This document shows positions 23,689 through 32,600 of a DNA stretch of 37,207 nt, in pieces. The position numbers and the translations under genes were made by a program. The stretch spans positions 1 through 37,207 of IMG/VR virus record IMGVR_UViG_3300020468_000022, one strand, 5' to 3'. This DNA comes from a virus. Position 1 is the stretch's first letter. Every line of letters begins with the position of its first letter. A model generated the notes under the pieces. That model worked only from the letters and a program-made list of their open reading frames with translations. It made no database searches and was not told the DNA's origin.

Positions 23689-25143
23689 ATGTCATTAACA
23701 ACTGGAATAGAACATTTAACCCCTTCGCCTAGCAAAGGGCAATTGTTCCAAGGTAATTATATTACCGATTTTGATTTTACAAAACAATTTTTACCAGACG
23801 TATACGAAAAAGAAGCTGAGATTTATGGAAATAGATCTATCGGTTCATTTTTACGTATGGTGTCTGCGGAGATGCCTTCTGCCTCTGATGAAATCAGATG
23901 GGTAGAACAAGGTAGATTACATATTAGATACGACAATGTAGCTATTGGTTCTGTTGAAACAGGAGGTACAGCAGGCGTAACACCTTTTACTATAACTTTT
24001 GGCACTAATCCTGACGGCGCTTCTGCTGGTACTGCACAAGTACCTGCAATTAGAGTGGGTCAAACGATTATGGTCCAAGGGCAAACTGCTGCTGGTGCAG
24101 CTACAGGTCCTGTTTTAAAAGGAGTTGTTACAACTGCGGGTGCCAATTCAAGCTCTACTCAAGGTACTTTTAAAGCTATTTGTTATACTGCTGCTAATTT
24201 TACAGGCGTAACCGGTGCAGCTAGTTATAGTAAAGCCACTGTATTAGTATATGGTTCTGAATTTGCAAAAGGAACTGACGGTATGACAGGAGCTATTGAC
24301 TCTTCATATATGAGTTATACTAATAAGCCTATTATTTTAAAAGACAACTACAACATCAACGGTTCTGACACTGCTCAGATTGGTTGGATTGAAGTTACTT
24401 CTGAAAATGGTGCTTCTGGATACTTATGGTATTTGAAGTCTGAGCATGAAACAAGACAAAGATTTGAAGATTACTTAGAAATGTCTATGGTAGAGGCTGT
24501 TAAAAAAACAGCATCAACAGCAGGCTTTCCTACAAACGTAACTGGATCTGAAGGTCTATTTGCCGCTTTAGAAGGTAGAGGTAATGTATTTGCGGATCTT
24601 TCCTCTGATACAGATCTTTCTGACTTTGATATTATTTTAAAACAATTAGATAAAAACGGTGCGATTGAAGAAAATATGATTTATGGAAATCGTGCATTAT
24701 CTTTATCTATTGATGATGGATTAGCTTCTAAGAATTCTTATGGGTCTGGAGGTACTTCTTATGGAGTATTTAATAACTCAGAAGAAATGGCTTTAAATTT
24801 AGGATTTGCAGGTTTTAGAAGAGGTTCTTATGACTTTTATAAAACTGACTGGAAATACTTAAATGACTTTGCTACTAGAGGCGGATTCGGAGATATTGAA
24901 GGTGTTATTATACCGGCAGGTACATCAACTGTATATGATCAAGAATTAGGTCAAAATATTAAAAGACCATTCTTACACATCAGATATAGAGCATCTGAAA
25001 CTGATGATAGAAAAATGAAAACTTGGATCACTGGTTCTGTAGGTGGAGCTTATACTTCTACTACCGACGAAATGCGAGTTTCTATGCTATCTGAAAGATG
25101 TTTGATTACTCAAGGGGCAAACAACTTCTTCTTATTGAAATAG
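23689..25143 (+). CDS. Major capsid protein
   Basis: A 484-residue protein with the signatures of a crAss-like or marine phage capsid: YITDFDFTKQFLPDVYEKEA, then YGNRSIGSFLRMVSAEMP, then IRWVEQGRLHI. The arrangement suits an HK97-type fold with a beta-insert region (about residues 85-200, TGAASYS and similar Ala/Gly/Thr-rich loops). The C-terminal part contains DEMRVSMLSERCL. No maturation protease or cleavage site is evident to me. It ends in a hairpin terminator, fitting a highly expressed gene. Hundreds of copies build the head; the GroEL/ES genes may support its folding (inference). Confidence 0.88.
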   Translation: MSLTTGIEHLTPSPSKGQLFQGNYITDFDFTKQFLPDVYEKEAEIYGNRSIGSFLRMVSAEMPSASDEIRWVEQGRLHIRYDNVAIGSVETGGTAGVTPFTITFGTNPDGASAGTAQVPAIRVGQTIMVQGQTAAGAATGPVLKGVVTTAGANSSSTQGTFKAICYTAANFTGVTGAASYSKATVLVYGSEFAKGTDGMTGAIDSSYMSYTNKPIILKDNYNINGSDTAQIGWIEVTSENGASGYLWYLKSEHETRQRFEDYLEMSMVEAVKKTASTAGFPTNVTGSEGLFAALEGRGNVFADLSSDTDLSDFDIILKQLDKNGAIEENMIYGNRALSLSIDDGLASKNSYGSGGTSYGVFNNSEEMALNLGFAGFRRGSYDFYKTDWKYLNDFATRGGFGDIEGVIIPAGTSTVYDQELGQNIKRPFLHIRYRASETDDRKMKTWITGSVGGAYTSTTDEMRVSMLSERCLITQGANNFFLLK

Positions 25144-25158
25144 TAATTAATGTAGAGA

Positions 25159-25180
25159 TGGGGTATCTTAGGGTGCCCCA
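25159..25180 (+). terminator. Hairpin terminator downstream of capsid gene
   Basis: A stem of 9 pairs (5 Watson-Crick outer pairs beginning TGGGG/CCCCA, then two G-T wobble pairs among the inner four) closes a TTAG tetraloop. It is followed at 25183-25197 by a T-rich stretch, making a rho-independent-like terminator or an mRNA end-protecting hairpin directly after the capsid gene. Confidence 0.7.
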
Positions 25181-25209
25181 ACTTTACTTTTATCTTATTA
25201 AATTATATT

Positions 25210-25935
25210 ATGAAAAATTGGGAAATAAAAGACAGAACATACGTTTTAAAAAACGGTATGTCTCCGTTAACATACAAAATAAAAAGTAAAGGTATATTAT
25301 GGTTCGATGAGGGCAAGCAGCTTAATCGAGAAATAAGATATACTTCAAACCAAAAAAGTTTATTTAGAGACGAACAAGATGATTATGCGAGATTATCGCA
25401 TATTATTTTTGAAAACGGAGTATTATCCGTACCCCGTACTCAACCATTATTGCAACAGCTTTTATCTGTTTATCATCCACAAAAAAACGACCTATGGGAA
25501 GAACTAGATCCTGTACAGGATGCTGTAGATGATTTAGATGCTATAGAATATGAATTAAAAGCAATGAAGCTTGTTCAAGATTTAGATATTGAACATTTAG
25601 AAGCAATACTAAGAACTGAGGTTGGTTCAGATGTAACTAGTATGTCTTCAAAAGAAATAAAAAGAGACTGCTATCTGTTTGCTAAGAACGAACCTGAATT
25701 ATTTATAGAAGTTGCAGAAGATGAAGATATTAAACTTCGTAATTTGGCTAATCGTTGTGTTGAAGCTGGTATAGTAAAATTATCAGAAGATAATACAGTA
25801 TTTCAGTGGGCAACTAACGGTAAAAAAATAATGACTGTTCCTTTTGATGAACACCCTTATGGAGCGTTCGCACGATTCTTTAAAACAGATGATGGCGTAG
25901 ACGTTATGAAAGCTATTATGAAAAAGCTTTCGTAA
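25210..25935 (+). CDS. Conserved head-associated protein
   Basis: A 241-residue protein, first gene after the capsid hairpin. It begins MKNWEIKDRTYVLKNGMSPL, continues with GKQLNREIRYTSNQKSLFRD and VLSVPRTQPLLQQLLSVY, and has a Glu/Asp-rich helical middle and a C-terminal helical part with KLRNLANRCVEAGIVKL. Related proteins are encoded next to capsid genes in uncultured marine phages and are usually unannotated; they may be capsid decoration or head-completion proteins. The ATG is preceded by a TTAAATTATATT leader. There is no membrane segment. I assign no firm function. Confidence 0.75.
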   Translation: MKNWEIKDRTYVLKNGMSPLTYKIKSKGILWFDEGKQLNREIRYTSNQKSLFRDEQDDYARLSHIIFENGVLSVPRTQPLLQQLLSVYHPQKNDLWEELDPVQDAVDDLDAIEYELKAMKLVQDLDIEHLEAILRTEVGSDVTSMSSKEIKRDCYLFAKNEPELFIEVAEDEDIKLRNLANRCVEAGIVKLSEDNTVFQWATNGKKIMTVPFDEHPYGAFARFFKTDDGVDVMKAIMKKLS

Positions 25936-25942
25936 AACACTA

Positions 25943-25970
25943 GGTTATGATTATTCGTTTAGTCATAACC
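25943..25970 (+). other. Intergenic hairpin
   Basis: Eleven-pair stem (GGTTATGA on the 5' side with TCATAACC on the 3' side, extended inward by T-G, T-A and A-T pairs) with a 6-base loop. It is not followed by a T-run on the + strand, but downstream A-runs would give a T-run on the minus strand. It may be an mRNA processing or stability element, or a terminator for minus-strand transcription. Confidence 0.55.
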
Positions 25971-25991
25971 ATCTAAACAAAAATAAAAAAA

Positions 25992-26702
25992 ATGGTAAGT
26001 ATAGATAATGTTTATAAAACAGTTTTAAATATCCTTAATAAAGAAAACAGAGGTTATATTGTGCCTAGAGAGTTTAATACTTTGGCTCTACAAGCACAAA
26101 GTGAAATTTTTGAAGGGTATTTTTCTTCAAGAAACTATGCTATAACTAATGACTCGGATTACTCCGATATTAAAAAAAATATAGAGGAAAAAATTGCTTT
26201 GTTTGAAAACGAAGAAACAATAACGCCTACAAGTGGCGGTTTTACTAATCCTGCTGGCAATACTACCACTAGTCATTACGCTTACCCCACTAATTTTTAT
26301 AGACTAAGTAGCGTTGGAGCAAATAATATATCTGTGCAAGAAGTTACTAATAAAAAATTAAATTATATAAATAGATCGCCGCTTATGAAACCTACAACAA
26401 ATAATCCTTTATATGTTAGGCATGAAGGCGGTGTAGTAATACACCCTACAAGCGGTATTTCTAGTATATTAATAAATTATGTAAGGAAACCAGCTGACCC
26501 TCAGTGGGTTGGAGGTACTACAGCGGGACAGGTAGTTGCTAATACTTCAGCAGCCACTTATAAAGATTTTGAGCTGCATAGTTCTGAATTTCCTGAACTA
26601 GTAATTAAAATATTATCGTATGCAGGTGTTATTATAAGAGCAGCAGATATTGCACAAGTTGCAACAGCAAAAGAACAACAAATAATTCAATCTGAAAGAT
26701 AA
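25992..26702 (+). CDS. Ring / head-tail connector protein
   Basis: A 236-residue protein starting MVSIDNVYKTVLNILNKENR, a signature I associate with head-tail connector (ring) proteins in crAss-like and marine phages: the first 50 residues are helical with a NVYKT-VLNILNKE stretch followed by PREFNTLALQAQSEIFEGY. It is followed by a beta-rich middle and a C-terminal helical segment. Its stop overlaps the ATG of the next gene (TAATG). It would sit between portal and tail hub. Assignment is from remembered patterns and gene order. Confidence 0.72.
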   Translation: MVSIDNVYKTVLNILNKENRGYIVPREFNTLALQAQSEIFEGYFSSRNYAITNDSDYSDIKKNIEEKIALFENEETITPTSGGFTNPAGNTTTSHYAYPTNFYRLSSVGANNISVQEVTNKKLNYINRSPLMKPTTNNPLYVRHEGGVVIHPTSGISSILINYVRKPADPQWVGGTTAGQVVANTSAATYKDFELHSSEFPELVIKILSYAGVIIRAADIAQVATAKEQQIIQSER

Positions 26703-27652
26703 TGGCAGAAACAAGAAAACTTTATAACGAAAGAGGTTATTATGCTAAACATCAAGGAGATACTGGAAATATACCTTCAGACTTTTTAGGATTAGGATAT
26801 TATAGAAGAACAAGTTTAGAAGATATTATAAACAACTTTATTGTTGCTTATGTAGGCGAAGAAAAAGCTTTATCAAAAATACCAAGATATGAGGTTGATT
26901 TTTGGGCGCAAAGAGGGATGCAAGAATTTAGCTATGATGTATTACATAGTGAAAAAAGCATAGAAGCTGAATTAGGGCCAGCAAAAGCATTTCCTTTGCC
27001 ACAAGACTACGTGTCTTTAGTTCAGGTTTCTTTTGTAGGAGAAGACGGAATAAAAAAATGTTTATTAGCTAAAAAAAATACAGGTAATCCCGATGCACCC
27101 TTACAAGATGGTAATTTTGAATATACATTTGATAGTAATGGTGATTTGCAATTAGCAAGCTTGTCAGATACAATGACGCGCTTCCAGGATGAAAACAATC
27201 CTGCTAACACGTCACAAACCGCGGAAGAATATTATTATTCAAATTATAATAATGATAATTTTTCTTATTTTAATAAAAGGTTTGGCGGTAATCCAGAAGA
27301 TATGAGCGCTACTGGTTATTATGTTTTAAGTGAAAAAGACGGTTTAATTTACTTTGACGGATCTTTTTCAGCTTCTAATACTAATACAGTTGTTATTGAT
27401 TATATATCTGATGGTATAGCTGATAATGGAAATTTGGCTAATGTATTTATACCTAAGCTAGCAGAGGATGCTTTGTATGCTTACATGTTATATAACTTGG
27501 CTAAGGTTCGCCCAGCTGCCGCGCAGCTTGCTGCTTTATATAAAAAAGAAGCTAGTGCTAAGTTAAGAAATGCAAAAATAAGATTAAGTAATTATAACTT
27601 AAAAGAGCTTGCTCAAGTATTAAGAGGTAAAGCTAAATGGATTAAACACTAA
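26702..27652 (+). CDS. Ring / tail stabilization protein (P22 gp4-like)
   Basis: A 316-residue protein. Conserved blocks include PRYEVDFWAQRGMQEFSYDV, then AKAFPLPQDYVSLVQVSFV and the C-terminal LSNYNLKELAQVLRGKAKW. The pattern matches proteins of crAss-like phages assigned as tail stabilization or ring proteins, analogous to P22 gp4, which plug the portal and connect it to the tail. The middle region (about residues 160-240) contains a YYYSNYNNDNFSYFNKRFGG insertion with many Asn and Tyr. The next gene starts 6 bases later. Confidence 0.8.
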   Translation: MAETRKLYNERGYYAKHQGDTGNIPSDFLGLGYYRRTSLEDIINNFIVAYVGEEKALSKIPRYEVDFWAQRGMQEFSYDVLHSEKSIEAELGPAKAFPLPQDYVSLVQVSFVGEDGIKKCLLAKKNTGNPDAPLQDGNFEYTFDSNGDLQLASLSDTMTRFQDENNPANTSQTAEEYYYSNYNNDNFSYFNKRFGGNPEDMSATGYYVLSEKDGLIYFDGSFSASNTNTVVIDYISDGIADNGNLANVFIPKLAEDALYAYMLYNLAKVRPAAAQLAALYKKEASAKLRNAKIRLSNYNLKELAQVLRGKAKWIKH

Positions 27653-27658
27653 AATTAA

Positions 27659-28285
27659 ATGGCAGAAAGCAAAAGAACGTTTCAGGCTGCTCGGATGAAT
27701 AAAGATATTGAAGAAAAAATATTAAAACCGGGTGAATATAGAGACGCACTTAACGTTAGTGTAGATTTTTCAGAAGATGGAAATATTGGCGCTATTGAAA
27801 ATTTAAAAGGTAATGAACTTTTAGCTGGACAAGATATTTTAGGTTTGAGTTCATCCTCTAATCCTAATGCTAAGGTTATAGGAAGCATTGCACACCCTGA
27901 AGAAGAGAAAATATATTTTTTTGTTACAGGCGATAAAATGGACGGTATATTTGAATATGATTTAACAGCATCTTCAAATCAAACAAAACCTATTATATTA
28001 GATAGCTCTGTTTTATCTACTACTGTAAATAATACTTTATTATTTTCTGAAATTAATGCAGTTGCTGGAATTGCGCAGGACGGTACAATTTCTGTTGACG
28101 CAGATATACAAGTAGAGTCTTTAACGCCTAATTTTAGTGCTAATACAACAGGATCTAATATTACAAGAAAAGTAACGGTTAGAGGCGTTGTACCAAATGA
28201 ATTTCAAAATGGTGGCGACATGCTAGTAGGAACTGTTTCTGCAACTCAAGCTAGTATAACATCCCCTGAAGTTATAACACTTTAA
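27659..28285 (+). CDS. N-terminal piece of split P22 gp10-like tail hub
   Basis: A 208-residue protein. Residues about 1-115 carry RMNKDIEEKILKPGEYRDA and NIGAIENLKGNELLAG, then EEKIYFFVTGD and GIFEYDL, the N-terminal signature of the large tail hub/tubular (gp10-like) proteins of marine and crAss-like phages. The remainder (NNTLLFSEIN and beyond) is Ser/Thr/Val-rich and ends SPEVITL, as if running into an Ig-like domain. In related phages the gp10-like frame continues into the LITAINIVDDMLF block seen instead at 29689. TAA is followed by a 22-base gap and a new start. Confidence 0.78.
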   Translation: MAESKRTFQAARMNKDIEEKILKPGEYRDALNVSVDFSEDGNIGAIENLKGNELLAGQDILGLSSSSNPNAKVIGSIAHPEEEKIYFFVTGDKMDGIFEYDLTASSNQTKPIILDSSVLSTTVNNTLLFSEINAVAGIAQDGTISVDADIQVESLTPNFSANTTGSNITRKVTVRGVVPNEFQNGGDMLVGTVSATQASITSPEVITL

Positions 28286-28307
28286 ACTAATTATTAAAAA
28301 GTAAATT

Positions 28308-29438
28308 ATGCCTTTAACAATAGGTGAGACTACTGCAACAATATCGGCCTCCTTAACTAACGACAGTGTTAATGTAACGTCAGAAGGTTTTTATTATGGT
28401 TACAAAACGGCAAGCAATACCGCTTTAACCTTAAGTGAGTTAATCAATGGTGGTACGGGTATAACTAGATTTACTGTAACAAATTCTAATGTTAGAAATA
28501 AATTTATTAAAGATATAACTAGTTTGCCTAGTGGCAAGCTTGTTAGCTATGCTGGATTTGCTGTTAATTCCGTAGGAACGGGCAATGGTAATATAAGAAC
28601 ATTTACAACTAAAACCCCACCGCCTGTTAATAGAATAGATGGAACAGAATATGTTATTGTGCCCACTATACAAGATCAGACTTCTGGTAATGCTACCGAC
28701 GAACTTTCTCATAGACAAGTAGGGTATGGAAGTTTTTTTAAAACAAGTGGTGACTGTTATTTAACTATAACAGCCCCAGCTAATTCAGGGTTAAGAGCAG
28801 ATGCAGTAGACCTAAGTACTGTTGATGATAATATGGCAGGATTTTCTTCTACTCCTTCAGGATTAACTTTTACTAAAGCAAACGGGGCTGACGCTAATAC
28901 TAAAATAGCTTGCGTTTTTGTTAGTAATTTTGCCGCAAATACTAGTTACGAAATAACCGTAGGGGGCAGCGGGAGTCCCTATTCTCTTTCTGGTACAGTA
29001 TTACCTAAAACAATAAGAATAAATAATGGATCGCCTTCGGGAACTTTTTATACTTCTACTTTAAATTTAAATTTAACAGGAGTGCACGTTGCTAATGCTC
29101 ACATTAATTCTTATAAATATAACAAAGGCGTAACTTTTGCGCCAACTGCAACATTTATATTAGGGCCAGTGGCCGGAGACGAAATAGTAGACTGTATAAT
29201 ACCTTTAAATAATGCAACTACTGAAATAACTTCAACTTCTGCTTCTGCTTTTGCAAGTTCATTTAATCCAGCAAATATTTCTGTAACAGTTACTGGAAAA
29301 ACAGAAGGCGTTGATTTTGATTATTATGTTGAAGACACTTCTACAGCAATATTTGGGACCGTACCTGGAATCATATTTAGAGGAAAGCCACAACGGTTAG
29401 GGGCAACTCCAACTGTTAATATAACATATACTACGTAA
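28308..29438 (+). CDS. Ig/FN3-like structural protein inserted in hub gene cluster
   Basis: A 376-residue protein. Residues about 1-105 form an FN3-like unit: IGETTATISASLTND, then EGFYYGYKTA, then LTLSELINGG, then YAGFAVNSVGTGNGNIRTFT. The same sub-motif order (GF-x-Y/V then L/V-x-E/D-L/I-I-x-N-G) recurs in the 1421-residue gene downstream. Residues about 105-376 are further beta-rich, Asn/Thr/Ser-rich modules ending VNITYTT. An in-frame TAA lies just upstream of ATG 28308, so the start is well bounded. Its TAA overlaps the next ATG. Probably a surface module of the tail hub complex. Confidence 0.75.
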   Translation: MPLTIGETTATISASLTNDSVNVTSEGFYYGYKTASNTALTLSELINGGTGITRFTVTNSNVRNKFIKDITSLPSGKLVSYAGFAVNSVGTGNGNIRTFTTKTPPPVNRIDGTEYVIVPTIQDQTSGNATDELSHRQVGYGSFFKTSGDCYLTITAPANSGLRADAVDLSTVDDNMAGFSSTPSGLTFTKANGADANTKIACVFVSNFAANTSYEITVGGSGSPYSLSGTVLPKTIRINNGSPSGTFYTSTLNLNLTGVHVANAHINSYKYNKGVTFAPTATFILGPVAGDEIVDCIIPLNNATTEITSTSASAFASSFNPANISVTVTGKTEGVDFDYYVEDTSTAIFGTVPGIIFRGKPQRLGATPTVNITYTT

Positions 29439-29686
29439 TGACTAAAATAATTTTATATCCTGGAAATGAAATAAACTCAAAAACTGTTTTTGAAGCTCCC
29501 ACTAATATAATAATAGAAACAATAGATAATAAATATAATTTATCTTTAAACTTTAGCAAAGGGGACACTATTAATTCAGGCGAAAATATATATGTAGAAG
29601 ATAGCATATCTATTGAAAATTTAGAAATAGTAAATAACATTAGACAATCTGATGGATTTGTTACAGTAGAATATACAGAAATATAA
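29438..29686 (+). CDS. Small beta protein within the hub cluster
   Basis: An 82-residue beta-rich protein (ILYPGNEINSKTVFEAPTNI, KYNLSLNFSKGDTINSGEN). No membrane segment or cysteine. It is coupled to the previous gene by TAATG and ends 2 bases before the next ATG. It may be a separate small component or a split-off piece of the same ancestral hub gene. I recognise no family. Confidence 0.6.
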   Translation: MTKIILYPGNEINSKTVFEAPTNIIIETIDNKYNLSLNFSKGDTINSGENIYVEDSISIENLEIVNNIRQSDGFVTVEYTEI

Positions 29687-29688
29687 AT

Positions 29689-32600
29689 ATGGCAAGTAAT
29701 ATATTACAATTTGACCCAACGCGTTTGATTACGGCAATTAACATAGTAGATGATATGTTATTTTATTCAGACGGCGTTACAGAGCCTAAAAAAATTAATA
29801 TAAAAAAGTTTAGAGGAGGCAATACGACTGGAGAATTTGCAAATGTAAAAGTTGATCATTCTTCTGGCACAACTCATATATATGGAAGACCTTTTGAAGA
29901 AAGAGATATAACTGTAATAAAAGATCACGCTGGCATTTCTGCTAAAAAGCTTTCTACGACTGTTATAACAGAAAATTTTGGTATAGGAAGAGACGATTTA
30001 ACTGTTAATGAAATTACTGTAAAAGAGCTAGAAATAACAAGTGCAGAAACCGGTGTGAAAGAAGAGAACCCTGCTAAAGGGAAAGTAGAATTAAATTTTA
30101 ATTCTACATCACTAGATTTAGTTGAAATGGAGGGAAAAGCTATTTTTGGAGGCGGCTCCTTAGTAGATGGGGGCTTTATATATTCTCAAACTGACAGTAC
30201 TTTAGAAGATTTAATAAAAAATCAAGGTGTTACTTCTACTAAAATTACAGGAGATTATGTAATAGATGATGGAAGTGCTAGTTCTATATTTAAAATAGAG
30301 GGCGTAGATACAAACTCTCCAAATTATAGATCTTCATTAACTACAGGTAAACTTTGTGCCGTTGCTTTTATAAAGCTAAGAGGGCAAGATGAAATAATAT
30401 ATAGCCCGGTAAAAACAATAAATGTATTTAATCAAGTTGCTTCTTCAACAGCCCCTACGGGTTTAGTTACGCAACCAGAAAAAAAAATAAATCAAACAGA
30501 TTACGAATTTTCAGCTCGATATTTGAGCAATGGAGGTTCGCCTATAACCAGAGCAGGATTTTATGTAGCCGAAGGAAGACTAAATGATAATGATCCAGCT
30601 CCTACTGTACAAGAAATAATTGATAACGGACATAATTTTCCTGCAGAAAATAGAGATCCAAACCAAATATTTATTACAAAATCTCCTAAACCAAATCATT
30701 TTTATTATTATGTTCCTTATCTTGAAAATAAGAACGGTATTGTTTACGGTGACGCTTTAACTACTTCAAGCTCTGCAATTCAAAAGTTTAAATCTCAAAC
30801 AACTTTGCCGTTTACTGTATTTACCACAAGTCCTATTGACCCAGCTAACGCTAATACACTTGTTATTACAGGAAATACCTACGGTAACATTAGAAATAGA
30901 AAAATACTTCATCCAAAAGCAGAGGTTACAGAAGTTGGAATTTATTTTAGAAATTCTCCAGATTACATGCTACGTCAAGATGTTATTAAAGGTCCTTTTT
31001 CTGACAATTCTCCTACTTTTGGATCAAAAAACGCTTCAGGAACATTTAAAATAACTATTGTAAGCTCTGTAGGATCTTCTGCTAATTTAATGAATCCCAA
31101 CGCTTTTACAAGTTTTAATTTTGAAAAAGGAGGACAATTTACTTTAGATGTAGCTAGCTATTTACCTGGCAATTTAGCAGAAGGAGAACAGATTGCATGG
31201 GCTGCTTATATAAAACATACTGGGTTTGCTGGAAGTAATGAAACAATAGGTGGTCTTAATTTTTATAAAATTCCAGTAAATACTACTGATGATCCAGTGC
31301 TCGCAATAACTAGCTCAAAATGGCACACAAAGGCTAATTCAACATCTAATGAAGGAATTAAAGACATAGAAATTAATTATAATTTAGATCTTACTAAATT
31401 TGATGATACAAAAACATTAGAAGATATAGGCATTATAGTTTCAAAACCGTTTACTGCACAAGAGATAGCAAATAGTAAAGATGGAAAATGGGATACAGTT
31501 GACGAGGTCATAAATTCTTCTAATTCAACTAGTATACAAATTTCTAAAGATAGCCTTACATTTAGCCCTCATGCTGGAAGTAATAACAAGGGCCGATATG
31601 CAACTACAAACCCTATAGAAATACCAAGTTTAACTTATGACGAGTTTAACTATATGTCTAATAATAATGTAAAACCTTTAGGCGAAAATTGGTCAGCAGT
31701 AGGTTACGTAGTAATTGATATGGGGGGAGTCCTTGGCCTGCAAACACATTATACAGATGTATTTAATATAGACTCAGACGCTTCAAATATTGATGTAAAA
31801 GACAAAGTAATTAAAAATATTATAGGAGCTCCAATTGTTCTAAATAAAAATTCATTAGAACAAAGTGTTACAAATATTACAAGCAGTGGCGTTACATTAA
31901 ACGCGAGTATAAATAATACTGGTAAAGATATAGCCGAAATAGGATTTTATGTAAGCACTGTGAAACCGCCCGCGGCCGCAATTAGTGGTGATGCTATTAG
32001 TATTCCAAGATCTTTAGCAGATTCAAGGAATCCTGATTTAGACGCATGGATAGCGGGGGCAACAAAATACGCTTCTACAGATGTAAATACAACTACTGCT
32101 AATAATCATATAAATCAATCAACTAATAATTTTTTAGATTTTAAATCTGTTATAACAGGTTTAAACGCTAAAAGTAAATATTATTATGTGCCTTATGTAA
32201 AGCCCGTTCAAACAACAAATATCGGAGGAGATGTTTCTTATAATGGGTCTGAAACTTTAAACGATATAATTAATTCTAACCATTATGGGTCTTTACAAAG
32301 TTTTGACACTGCACAAAATATTACTAATTTTTTCCAAGCGCCAGCTGTTGTTGTACTCGATGTAGAGCTAATTTCAAAAATTGAAGCTGATGTTGATATA
32401 GAATTAACGTTTAGAAGTGATTCTGCAAACACTACAATAACAGATCTTGGCATTTTTGTTAAAAAAGCTTCTTTATTCCCACAGCCTTTTTCTAATCAAT
32501 CGGGTAATGCTTCTACAATGGCGAGCGCTACTAATAGAATTAGAGTAGATACTTCAGATTATTACGGCGTTAATACAGCTGGAATTAATCTTTCTATGGC

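Noticed and set aside
25098-25289. 63-residue frame spanning the capsid 3' end and hairpin
   Set aside because: It spans the capsid stop, the terminator hairpin and the start of the next gene in a different frame, with no family resemblance.
28286-29688. Intron or intein as the cause of the interrupted hub gene
   Set aside because: The interruption consists of proper coding frames with own starts; no group I intron features, homing endonuclease or intein splice motifs (N-terminal Cys/Ser with HN at the end) were seen.
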